From an uncultured Acidobacteriota bacterium (GTDB taxonomy: Bacteria; Acidobacteriota; Vicinamibacteria; Marinacidobacterales; SMYC01): a stretch of 64,000 nt of DNA. Shown piece after piece: positions 19,672 to 29,881 of this stretch. The stretch is taken from positions 46,481 through 110,480 of the forward strand of contig CAMYKY010000004.1 of the NCBI GenBank assembly GCA_947259165.1, in the 5' to 3' direction. How positions within the stretch are numbered: the stretch's first letter is position 1; every line of letters begins with the position of its first letter. Position numbers and translations under genes: made by a program. The notes beneath the pieces are model-generated. The model made no database searches, was not told the DNA's origin, and saw only the letters and a list, made by a program, of their open reading frames with translations.

Positions 19672-19966
19672 TTTGAATCTCGTATTTAGACGTAAGGATG
19701 ACATTCGCTACCGTGTCGTCGGAGACGAGGCCATCGTCGTTCGCCAGAACGCCGCGGAGGTTCTTGCGCTCAATGACGTTGGCGCGCGTGTTCTCGAGCT
19801 CATCGACGCCGACAAGACGCTCGCACAGGTGATCGCGACGATGTCGGGTGAGTACGACGTCCGCCCAGACGAGCTCGCGAACGATGTGCAACGTTTTGTT
19901 GCCGCTATCCGGGATGCCGGTATCGTCGTGGATGTCAGCGAGGAAGTCAGCGAAAAGGTCCGCTGA
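19664..19966 (+). CDS. PqqD-like peptide chaperone (RiPP recognition element)
   Basis: A 100-residue protein with the PqqD winged-helix fold pattern: DIRYRVVGDEAIVVRQNAAEVLALNDVGARVLELIDADKTLAQVI. In this family the small domain binds the leader of a precursor peptide and presents it to a radical SAM or other modifying enzyme. The TTG start overlaps the last eight bases of the kinase gene, and the radical SAM gene follows after five bases, so the three are tightly coupled. Its candidate client is the peptide encoded at 21298-21474. Confidence 0.85.
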   Translation: MPDLNLVFRRKDDIRYRVVGDEAIVVRQNAAEVLALNDVGARVLELIDADKTLAQVIATMSGEYDVRPDELANDVQRFVAAIRDAGIVVDVSEEVSEKVR

Positions 19967-19971
19967 AAATC

Positions 19972-21072
19972 GTGCGTACCAAGAGAGAGCGTAAGGTTTC
20001 GAGCTCCCAAAGCCTGGAGCCGAGCTACGACGAGACCATCCTCGGGACGTGGGAGAACCATCACCTGTTCTCCGCTCTCGTGGAGTTGACCTATCGATGC
20101 AACCTCGATTGCTACTTTTGTTACAACGATCTCGATCTCGCCGGAGACCCCCTGCGTCTCGCCGACTACGAGCGTCTGTTCGAAGAAATGCGCACGCTCG
20201 GTTGCCTGCATTTGACGTTGTCCGGCGGCGAACCGCTCGCCCATCCAGATTTTTTCGCCATCGGAGCCAAAGCGCGCGAGCTCGACTTCGTAGTCCGAGT
20301 GAAAACTAACGGGCATGGGCTCGATCGTGAGCTCGCGGGCAGACTCCGAAGCGAAGTCGACCCGTTCATCGTCGAAGTCAGCCTGCACGGCGCTTGCGCT
20401 GAAACCCACGATCGACAAACGCGCGTTGCCGGAAGCTTCGATCGGCTCGTGCACAACCTGGACGTGATGCGAGCGACGGGCCTGCGCGTCAAAATCAACA
20501 CCGCGCTGACCCGTTGGAACGAGCGCGAGATCGAAGGTATGTTCGCGATTGCAGACCGCTTTGCCGTACCGCTCACCCTCGATCCTGAGGTCACGCCGCG
20601 TGACAACGGAGACCGGGACCCGATGCGCATCAGCGCGTCACCGGAGGGATTGCGCCATCTCGTCGCGGTACAGGCGAGTCGGCGCAAGGGGACACAAGCC
20701 GAGGTCCTGCGAGAAGGCGACGCTGAGATTCACAGCCGGGATCCCGACAGGCACTGTGGCGCGGGCGCGTCGGGCATCGCGATCGATCCTTATGGCAATG
20801 TCTACCCGTGCGTTCAATGGCGACGGGCCATCGGAAACGTCCACGGAAGCTCGCTCCAGGGGATCTGGCGCGCGAATGGAAAACTCGATGAAATCCGGCG
20901 ACTCACCGTCGAAGCCAAAGGAGTCGTGAGCGGCCACGACTCCGAAGTCCCACTCGTCGGATTCTGTCCCGGTGTCGCCGAGATGTTGACGGGCGATCCT
21001 CTGGCCGTTCCCGAGAGTACATCAACCCGCGCCAACGTCCTGTCGGAGTTGCCGCTCCACCCCGTCCAATAA
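19972..21072 (+). CDS. Radical SAM/SPASM peptide-modifying enzyme
   Basis: A 366-residue radical S-adenosylmethionine enzyme. The CxxxCxxC iron-sulfur motif is CNLDCYFC at residues 43-50, followed by LTLSGGEPLAHPDF, the GGEP SAM-binding motif. The C-terminal SPASM-like part has cysteines near 262 (HCGAGASGIAIDPYG), 280 (YPCVQW) and 332 (FCPG), suggesting one auxiliary cluster and a reduced SPASM. Homologues with a neighbouring PqqD protein act on ribosomal peptides. It is the last gene of the operon, with GTG start and TAA stop. The reaction cannot be predicted (thioether, C-C crosslink or epimerisation are all possible). Confidence 0.88.
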   Translation: MRTKRERKVSSSQSLEPSYDETILGTWENHHLFSALVELTYRCNLDCYFCYNDLDLAGDPLRLADYERLFEEMRTLGCLHLTLSGGEPLAHPDFFAIGAKARELDFVVRVKTNGHGLDRELAGRLRSEVDPFIVEVSLHGACAETHDRQTRVAGSFDRLVHNLDVMRATGLRVKINTALTRWNEREIEGMFAIADRFAVPLTLDPEVTPRDNGDRDPMRISASPEGLRHLVAVQASRRKGTQAEVLREGDAEIHSRDPDRHCGAGASGIAIDPYGNVYPCVQWRRAIGNVHGSSLQGIWRANGKLDEIRRLTVEAKGVVSGHDSEVPLVGFCPGVAEMLTGDPLAVPESTSTRANVLSELPLHPVQ

Positions 21073-21075
21073 AAC

Positions 21076-21269
21076 TCACCACGGAGTCACGCAGGGTTCG
21101 AGAGGACCGCAGGGCGTTCGGTTATCGGTTCTGTGCTGCTAGCGCCTGGTAGTCATTCTCTTCGGCAACAACCTCTGTGAACGCTGGCGCCATGATGCCG
21201 GTTTCGAGATCCCGGGCGTTTCCAAAGATAGGGTCTCGTTTCTCCGTGAGAGCCGTGCCTCCGTGGTGA
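21076..21269. repeat. Intergenic element with CCACGGAG terminal inverted repeats
   Basis: TCACCACGGAG at 21076-21086 is repeated as its exact reverse complement CTCCGTGGTGA at 21259-21269, enclosing about 172 bases. Partial echoes (GTCACGCAGG inside the left end, CTCCGTGAGAGCCGTG inside the right end) extend the symmetry. The ends resemble the dispersed ACCACGGAG-type repeats seen in many bacterial genomes. No transposase gene is present. It fills the gap between the radical SAM gene and the small peptide gene. Confidence 0.55.
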
Positions 21270-21297
21270 AAACCTTCGAAAGCGCGCAGAAGGTAGT

Positions 21298-21474
21298 TCA
21301 GGAGCGCTGGGCGAGCGGGCAGGTGCCGACGTTTGCCTTGGCGGGCGGGCGCGGGGTGCACAGCGCGGCCATAGCTTCGAGCGGCTCGCGGTAGAGGATC
21401 TCGGGCCGGCGATATTTCTTCTTGGTGGATGCGGGTCCGTTGGCGGAGGCTCGTTTCTTTTCGTCGTGTTTCAT
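21298..21474 (-). CDS. Candidate RiPP precursor peptide (58 residues)
   Basis: A short gene encoding a Lys/Arg-rich N-terminal segment, then KKKYRRPEILYREPLEAM, then a C-terminal stretch with two cysteines eleven residues apart (CTPRPPAKANVGTC) ending PLAQRS. YRRPEI fits the YxxPx(L/I) leader motif that lasso-type B1/PqqD domains recognise, which makes it a plausible client of the adjacent PqqD-radical SAM pair. ATG at 21474 is the likely start; a GTG three codons upstream also exists. No strong Shine-Dalgarno is visible. It lies on the strand opposite the modifying enzymes, 132 bases downstream of the outer-membrane barrel gene. Expression and modification are inferred. Confidence 0.6.
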   Translation of the reverse strand: MKHDEKKRASANGPASTKKKYRRPEILYREPLEAMAALCTPRPPAKANVGTCPLAQRS

Positions 21475-21606
21475 GGGTGTCACTACTATGTTAGCAGAGT
21501 TGGAGTTCGGTCTGCAGATTCTGAATCCGGAGCGAACGGCGTCGCGCCCGCGAGTGTGTCCGGTCCCAACAAGCCGCTGCGTCGTCGCGCCTCTATCCCC
21601 CTCTCC

Positions 21607-22890
21607 CTAGGGTCTCAGGATTAGGTTGAAGTTGGCGACCACGCGGCCTTTATCGAACGCGACGACGTTCGAGCGACGATCGAAGTACTGAGTAGTCACG
21701 CCCACGAACCAGGATCTTTGGATGTTGTACTCGAACGACAACTGCAACGACAGATGCTCGTCCACGATCTCTTCCTCAACGATCTCGCCGTCGACGTCTT
21801 GCGTGATCCTCGGTCGGGGATAGTTGTTGTCACCGACAATCGCTCCTGGCTCGATCGAAAATCTCTCGTGGAGCTGCCATCTAAAGAAAGCTCCGACGCG
21901 ATTCTGAACGAAGTACCAGTTGTCAGTGAGGATCGACGGCACGACATCGCGCTCATAGACGCCGCGTAGCCGATGCCGGCTGGCGGAAGTCAGCCGAACG
22001 TCGGCGGCACCGATGGGCCCGGTATAACCGAACCGAGAGTCCGCAACGGGCACGAGCTTTCGAAAGCCAACCATCACTCGTCCGGTAATACCGGTCTCGT
22101 TCGTCGACGGAACCAGCGCCCGGGGCGACTTGGGCGAAAAATCGAACCCCGCTCGTGCACCGTACGACTCGTTGTCTCTGATGTCATCGTCAAAAGCTTG
22201 CGTTTCGAAAAAGCCCTCGACTATGGCTCGCGTCTTCGAAGTGACTTGCCGAGCGAAGTCCACCGAGATCGAGTCCTGGACGTTGTTGAGCCGCGACGGA
22301 ATGGTCGGGTCCTCGAGCGTCTGGTCCCGAATTTCGGTTTTGTACTGATGGTATCGAGCCCGAAGCTCATGCCGCCAACCCAGCGCCATGGTCAACGATG
22401 TTTCGAAATGATTCGTCCGGGTCTCGACAGGAAAATCGAACTCGCTGGTCGGACGCTGGGTCTCGTCGCGAAACTCGTCGTCGACTGCAAGAAGGAATCG
22501 CCGACTACCCCATCCACCTCCGACACGCGTGATGTTGAAGACTTGTCGCAGCGCGACTTGCTCGCGGTAGTAGACAAAATCGACTTCTTGATACACGTCG
22601 AAAAATGCCCGGGAACCTAAGGGCAGACGGAGCTGAATCCCCGGACCGAACATCGCGCTGATGTCCTGCTGTGGATCCGGCGTCGACAACGTGTTTGAGT
22701 CATATCCAGTCGAGAATCGAACGACCGGCGTTGCATAAAACGGCCCGAGCTCGAAGAGTCCGTCGCGGACGCCGTCGAGCTCGTTTTCGATCAAGTTCAC
22801 AGACTGGGAGCTAGCAGAGGCGGACGCGAGCAACGCAACCGCAACCGACGTCAGGACAGTGCCGACACGGCCAGAGAAGGAAATCATCAT
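21607..22890 (-). CDS. Outer-membrane beta-barrel protein of the polysaccharide locus
   Basis: A 427-residue protein with a signal peptide (about residues 1-29, VALLASASASSQS). The mature chain of alternating amphipathic strands rich in aromatic residues is typical of an outer-membrane barrel: FYATPVVRFSTGYDSN, AFFDVYQEVDFVYYRE, RHELRARYHQYKTE, FSIEPGAIVGDNNYP, RSWFVGVTTQYFDRRS. Such barrels occur in exopolysaccharide clusters of exosortase-type bacteria, possibly as secretion or surface-binding components. The start overlaps the upstream reductase stop (ATGA), so it is the downstream member of the long minus-strand glycan operon. Its function is not known. Confidence 0.75.
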   Translation of the reverse strand: MMISFSGRVGTVLTSVAVALLASASASSQSVNLIENELDGVRDGLFELGPFYATPVVRFSTGYDSNTLSTPDPQQDISAMFGPGIQLRLPLGSRAFFDVYQEVDFVYYREQVALRQVFNITRVGGGWGSRRFLLAVDDEFRDETQRPTSEFDFPVETRTNHFETSLTMALGWRHELRARYHQYKTEIRDQTLEDPTIPSRLNNVQDSISVDFARQVTSKTRAIVEGFFETQAFDDDIRDNESYGARAGFDFSPKSPRALVPSTNETGITGRVMVGFRKLVPVADSRFGYTGPIGAADVRLTSASRHRLRGVYERDVVPSILTDNWYFVQNRVGAFFRWQLHERFSIEPGAIVGDNNYPRPRITQDVDGEIVEEEIVDEHLSLQLSFEYNIQRSWFVGVTTQYFDRRSNVVAFDKGRVVANFNLILRP

Positions 22891-24083
22891 GCGGCTCCTA
22901 GAATGCGACCCACGGCCCCATGCCGAAACACCGCATCGATCAACCCCCGGTGCCAGTCGAAATTTGCCTTTTCTTGAATGATTCTCATGACGGTCTCACG
23001 CCGGGCGAGCGACATCAGCCGCTCGATGCCCCAATCATTCATGAGTTTGAAGCTCCGTCTGAGTTTCAGCCCGGTCTCGATCTCTCGCTGAAGCAACGCG
23101 CGCCAACGGTGCTCATAGGCGCTTAGCGCAGCAGCGTCCAGGTGATCCGAAGCAAGGGACGAGTCCAGGGTTTCCGCCGCGAGCTCGGCAGTTCGCATCC
23201 CGTAGTAGATGCCGCCGCACGTAGTGGTCTTGATATGACCCGCGGCTTCCCCCACGACCAGGATCCGGTCGCCAAAACTCTGACGGAGAAACCCGAGCGG
23301 AAGCACGCTACATTGAATCGGCCCCGGCGCAGTTTCGGCCCGCGACGCGAGATCAGAGCGCGCGAGAAAACGTCGTAGCGTGTTCGGCCCGTCCCGCCGA
23401 CACAAAAGTCCAACCTTCGCACGGCCTTCCCCGAGAGGAACGACCCACGCGAAACCCTCGGGCGCCCATCTCTGGCCAAAGTACACCTCGACCTGCCGGG
23501 CTGAAAGCGCGAGCTCCGTCTGAACCCCTAGCAGGCGAGACGGCACGTCGTTGAATCCAAGGGTTCTTAGCAGCGGCATTCCGGCGCCGGTCGCGACAAC
23601 GACCGCACGGCACCGCAGCGCCCGCTGGGAGGGCTCCTCGGACGCTGCGTCGGAGACTCTGACATTCACGCCACCGAAGACCGTTTCGACGGCCGTGGCG
23701 CGATGGCTCAACAACACGTGCGCTCCAGCCTCGCGCGCGCGTGCGCCGAGGTAACGGTCGAACTCCCCGCGCACGACGACATGGGCCAGCTCGTTTGCGG
23801 TCTCGAACTCCCAACGAAGCCCTCGCGGCGAAACGAACTCGAGATTCGATAGGCTATGCTGGATGAGATCGTTCGGCAAATGGAACCGCTCGAAGGCCTC
23901 GACACCAAGAACCCCGCTGCAATTCACCGGGGTTCCAATCTGCGCATGCTCCTCGAGCACCGCCACGTGCCATCCTCGTTCGGATAGACGCGTGGCTGCA
24001 GTCAGACCCGCAGGGCCAGCTCCCACGACGACGACGTCGTACTTCTCTTGAACGGTCAGAGCTTCTTCTCCCTTATCTCCCAC
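22887..24083 (-). CDS. Geranylgeranyl reductase-like FAD-dependent oxidoreductase
   Basis: About 398 residues of a group-2 flavoprotein: YDVVVVGAGPAGLTAATRL (FAD Rossmann motif), the GGR-type CSGVLG loop, VVATGAGMPLLRTLG, and DRILVVGEAAGHIKTTTCGGIYYGM, the second FAD motif with the glycine-rich substrate loop of geranylgeranyl reductases. The family reduces double bonds in polyprenyl chains. The start is uncertain: GTG 24083 is given, while TTG 24104 or CTG 24059 (which overlaps the sugar transferase stop) are alternatives. It sits directly after the initiating sugar transferase and before the outer-membrane barrel, so a role in saturating the polyprenyl carrier or a lipid anchor is tempting but unproven. 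Confidence 0.75.
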   Translation of the reverse strand: MGDKGEEALTVQEKYDVVVVGAGPAGLTAATRLSERGWHVAVLEEHAQIGTPVNCSGVLGVEAFERFHLPNDLIQHSLSNLEFVSPRGLRWEFETANELAHVVVRGEFDRYLGARAREAGAHVLLSHRATAVETVFGGVNVRVSDAASEEPSQRALRCRAVVVATGAGMPLLRTLGFNDVPSRLLGVQTELALSARQVEVYFGQRWAPEGFAWVVPLGEGRAKVGLLCRRDGPNTLRRFLARSDLASRAETAPGPIQCSVLPLGFLRQSFGDRILVVGEAAGHIKTTTCGGIYYGMRTAELAAETLDSSLASDHLDAAALSAYEHRWRALLQREIETGLKLRRSFKLMNDWGIERLMSLARRETVMRIIQEKANFDWHRGLIDAVFRHGAVGRILGAA

Positions 24084-24838
24084 TTGCCTCGGAACGTGAT
24101 CCAAAACGAGAGGGCGATCAGTTTGATGTCTAGCCAGAAAGATTGATTTTCGACGTAGAGTCGATCGTAGCGAAATTTATGTCGCCGCGGCAGGTCGCGC
24201 GGCGCATAAATCTGGGCGATACCGGTCAGACCGGGAGTGACGCTATGGCGCATCGCGAAACCCGGGATGGTCGAAAGTGCAACCGGCGCGCCCGACGCTC
24301 CCACTTCCACTTCAGCGCTCGCGAGGGCGCGCGGGCCGACGAACGACATGTCACCCCGAAAGATGTTCCACAGCTGTGGCAGCTCGTCCATGGCGGTGCC
24401 ACGCAAAAGTCGACCGACGGGTGTAATTCTCGGATCCCGTTCGCTCGCCTGCACGGCTCCGAACCGTTTGTCGGCGTCGGGAACCATCGAGCGAAACTTG
24501 AGACCGCGGAAAGTTCTTCCGCCTTTGCCAACCCGATCCTGGCTAAAGAACACCGGGCCGCCGTCCGACAATTTCACCGCAGCCGCGATGAGACTCGCAA
24601 GGGGCAAAGCAACGACGAGCCCAATGCCCGACAGCATCACGTCAAGACCTCGCTTCGCAAGAGGCCCGACGATGTTGCCGCTCGTGAGAACCGACGTCGG
24701 TATCGAGTGGCTCTCCCTTGAAGAGCTCTCCGTAGGCACGGACTTGTTTTCTGCGATCGAATCGAACACCGGCTCGTCGAGCATTCTGACCGAGTCTCTC
24801 GGCGAGCTCTCGATCGCGGTAAAAGCGCGTGATCTCAT
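24056..24838 (-). CDS. Initiating sugar transferase (polyprenyl-phosphate phosphoglycosyltransferase)
   Basis: About 260 residues. The conserved bacterial sugar transferase domain covers the C-terminal ~200 residues: KRGLDVMLSGIGLVVALPL (reentrant membrane helix), VGKGGRTFRGLKFRSM, LLRGTAMDELPQLWNIFRGD with the catalytic Asp-Glu pair, MSFVGPRAL and PGLTGIAQIYA. It would transfer a sugar-1-phosphate to undecaprenyl phosphate, the first step of repeat-unit assembly. The start is unclear: 24838 has a GGGAGGG upstream, 24784 is also possible, and either overlaps the upstream glycosyltransferase by more than 140 bases. It lacks the large multi-span N-terminal domain of WcaJ-type enzymes. Confidence 0.9.
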   Translation of the reverse strand: MRSRAFTAIESSPRDSVRMLDEPVFDSIAENKSVPTESSSRESHSIPTSVLTSGNIVGPLAKRGLDVMLSGIGLVVALPLASLIAAAVKLSDGGPVFFSQDRVGKGGRTFRGLKFRSMVPDADKRFGAVQASERDPRITPVGRLLRGTAMDELPQLWNIFRGDMSFVGPRALASAEVEVGASGAPVALSTIPGFAMRHSVTPGLTGIAQIYAPRDLPRRHKFRYDRLYVENQSFWLDIKLIALSFWITFRGKWEIREKKL

Positions 24839-25898
24839 GAACCAACCCTCCCACATCACCCGGGGTAATGACCGAGCCGCAATCGTACTCGGTAGTGATC
24901 GCCGCAACTTCTGTCTTCGCCTCCACCGCGGCGACATAGGGACGCCCCGCGGCCAGAATTCCATAGAGCTTGCTAGGGACGATGTAGCCCGCCAACCCGG
25001 GCTTTAGCGAAACGATAAAAACGTCAGCGGTGGCATACGAGTCCCGCAAGCTCTCACGAGGCTGATACGGCAAAAAGACGACATTGTCGAGCTCCCGGCG
25101 CGCGACCTCGCTCTGAAGGGCCTCGCGACGAACCCCGTCACCGACAATCAGAAAGACCACATCGCGCTCGCTCACGATTATAGAAGCGGCCTCGATCAAA
25201 CAATCTAGATTCTGGGACAGGCCAATATTGCCGGAATGCATGACGACGAATTTGTCGGCGAGCCCATGGGCCCGGGAGAACTCGTTGTCTTTCGGTGCCG
25301 GTGAAATCGCCTCGGTATCCGCCCAGTTGTGAATCACCGAAACTTTGGACGGATCCGCATTTTTTCCCTCGACGAGACGACCCTTCATCGTGTCACCGAG
25401 GGCAACGATTCGATCGGCACGCTTGACCAGAAAACAGTTCACCTGTTGCAAGATGGCGTTGACGGTCTCGCTACGGAAATCCTCGAGGAGAGTCGCGACT
25501 TCCGGGAAGATGTCCTGGCACAAGAAGACGAATCGTGCGCCCATGCGCTTGGACGTCATCCATGCTACCAGGCCGATGATTGGGGGATCGGTCAGTGCCA
25601 CGACGATGTCCGCACGTGGTAAACGCAGCGACACCCAAAAAGCCACGAGAAAATAGGTGACATAGTTCGCAAACCGTCCCAAAAAACCGCGTCGGGCGAG
25701 TCGCGTGCCGCGGGCGCGAACGATTCTCACGCCTTCGTGGGTGATGGCGTCCGGCTTCGAGCCGTCCGGCGAAGGCCCGGAGACCACCGTGACGTCGAAG
25801 CCGTGCTCTCGCACCAGATCCTGGGTGAGCTCGGTCAGTAGCTGGCCGGTCGCACCGGTGTCAGGGTAGTAAGAGCGATTAAAGAATACGATCCGCAT
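24642..25898 (-). CDS. Glycosyltransferase family 4 protein (WcaI/WbuB-like)
   Basis: A 418-residue GT-B fold glycosyltransferase. The N-terminal domain begins MRIVFFNRSYYPDTGATGQLLTEL, a start typical of WbuB/WcaI-like enzymes. The C-terminal half holds VVMHSGNIGLSQNLDCLIEA, VFLIVGDGVRREAL and the donor-binding segment IVPSKLYGILAAGRPYVAAV. The C-terminal ~60 residues overlap the sugar transferase gene in another frame. The start codon is 4 bases after the GDP-fucose synthase stop. Donor and acceptor are not predictable. Confidence 0.88.
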   Translation of the reverse strand: MRIVFFNRSYYPDTGATGQLLTELTQDLVREHGFDVTVVSGPSPDGSKPDAITHEGVRIVRARGTRLARRGFLGRFANYVTYFLVAFWVSLRLPRADIVVALTDPPIIGLVAWMTSKRMGARFVFLCQDIFPEVATLLEDFRSETVNAILQQVNCFLVKRADRIVALGDTMKGRLVEGKNADPSKVSVIHNWADTEAISPAPKDNEFSRAHGLADKFVVMHSGNIGLSQNLDCLIEAASIIVSERDVVFLIVGDGVRREALQSEVARRELDNVVFLPYQPRESLRDSYATADVFIVSLKPGLAGYIVPSKLYGILAAGRPYVAAVEAKTEVAAITTEYDCGSVITPGDVGGLVHEITRFYRDRELAERLGQNARRAGVRFDRRKQVRAYGELFKGEPLDTDVGSHERQHRRASCEARS

Positions 25899-25901
25899 GC
25901 G

Positions 25902-28666
<2,765 letters not shown>

Positions 28667-28792
28667 GGTCGATCCGCGAAAGCCTCCGCGCCAACGGGCA
28701 ACCCGGCGACACCGGGCCACAACCCACTCGCGCACTAGTGCGAACTCGGTTTTGATGAACGTGGTTGAAATTTGGATATCTAAGTTACGTCA

Positions 28793-28821
28793 AGTATAGA
28801 TGATGGAGAGTTGGGTGTAAA
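28793..28821 (-). promoter_or_regulatory. Sigma-70-type promoter for the carbamoyltransferase operon
   Basis: On the minus strand TTTACA (28816-28821), a 17-base spacer and TATACT (28793-28798) make a strong housekeeping-type promoter. The expected start of transcription is near 28786, about 120 bases upstream of the carbamoyltransferase ATG. The 213-base gap around it is unusually AT-rich for this window. Confidence 0.55.
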
Positions 28822-28879
28822 TTCCTACATGGTGCGAAGTTTGCCGGTTTTCAGTTGCGGGCTCTCGGCGGGAAATGAT

Positions 28880-29881
28880 TCATACCAGGGAGATCGCGCC
28901 ACGGTCTTCACCCAGTCTCAGCGCCTTTCGGCTCTCCCCGCTGTAGACGGGTTGCGGCCGGTACACTCGCGTGTTGGCGGTGACGAGCCATAACGTCGCA
29001 ACGAGCGCTGCGTTGTGCCATCGGTGGACGTCCTTCAGCAGGCTCCATGCATAGCCGGGCTCGCCACGCAGCAACGCACGCACTGCAGCATGAACATAGG
29101 GAGCGCAATGAATTAGCCGGCCATAGCGCTCTCGCGCTCTCCGGGTCTCGCTCGGCAGTCGTTCATGAAGTCGGCGATAGATCTCTCGGCATTCGCGGAG
29201 AAAAACGAGCTCGGCTCCGTCGCTCCGACTCAGCTGTGCTCGATGGCAACGCAGAGACATGAGCACTTCGTTCACGAAGCCGACCGGATACTTTTCGTGA
29301 ATTCGGATCCACAGCTCGAAATCGGAAGCGAGACGCATTTCTGTCGTGAAGTATCCGACGTCGTCGAATACCACCCGAGGCAGCGTTACTGTGGAGATGT
29401 TGCCAGGCATCGAGCCCCAGTTGAACGAGACTTCGTCGGCCACCCGACCGGACACGACGGGTGGCGTCCCGTCCTCGGACGACGAGTGCGATGCACTCCC
29501 GTCCTCGCTAATGATCTCGCGCCGACAGTAAAACAGACCCACCTGGTGGTGTCGATGCCAGAATTCTTGTTCCCGAGCAAGGCAGTGAGGTTTCATGACA
29601 TCGTCCTGGCTCCACAACCGGACGAGCTCGCCGCGCGTGCGCTCTAGTGCTTGATTGAGATTGGGAAACAGGCCGAGGTTGCTCTGCTGGCGATGAGCCG
29701 TAATGCGGGGGTCCCGGTATTGCCCAATCAGCTCCCAACTACCGTCAGTCGAGGCGTCATCCCAGACGAGGAACTCGAAATCGGCGAATGTTTGCCCGAG
29801 GACGCTCTCGATGCTTTTCGCCAGGTGGCGCAGACCATTGTAAACCGGGAGTACCACCGAAACCTTCGGCTCGGGACTCAC
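28880..29881 (-). CDS. Glycosyltransferase family 2 protein
   Basis: A 333-residue GT-A enzyme. The N-terminal domain has KVSVVLPVYNGLRHLAKSI, then FLVWDDASTDGSWEL (nucleotide-binding aspartates) and LVRLWSQDDVM (metal-binding DD). The C-terminal part is basic and helical with no membrane span, so the protein probably works peripherally at the inner membrane. The GTG start overlaps the methyltransferase stop by four bases (GTGA). It is the last gene of the operon that begins at 33697. Confidence 0.88.
   Translation of the reverse strand: MSPEPKVSVVLPVYNGLRHLAKSIESVLGQTFADFEFLVWDDASTDGSWELIGQYRDPRITAHRQQSNLGLFPNLNQALERTRGELVRLWSQDDVMKPHCLAREQEFWHRHHQVGLFYCRREIISEDGSASHSSSEDGTPPVVSGRVADEVSFNWGSMPGNISTVTLPRVVFDDVGYFTTEMRLASDFELWIRIHEKYPVGFVNEVLMSLRCHRAQLSRSDGAELVFLRECREIYRRLHERLPSETRRARERYGRLIHCAPYVHAAVRALLRGEPGYAWSLLKDVHRWHNAALVATLWLVTANTRVYRPQPVYSGESRKALRLGEDRGAISLV

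Noticed and set aside
21122-21361. 79-codon minus-strand reading frame overlapping the candidate precursor gene
   Set aside because: It runs through the CCACGGAG element, overlaps the better-supported peptide frame, has no recognisable domain and no ribosome site.
17561-21474. Complete lasso peptide biosynthesis cluster
   Set aside because: No transglutaminase-like B2 protease, and the only asparagine synthase is 25 kb away in a glycosyltransferase operon. Radical SAM chemistry fits the local genes better.
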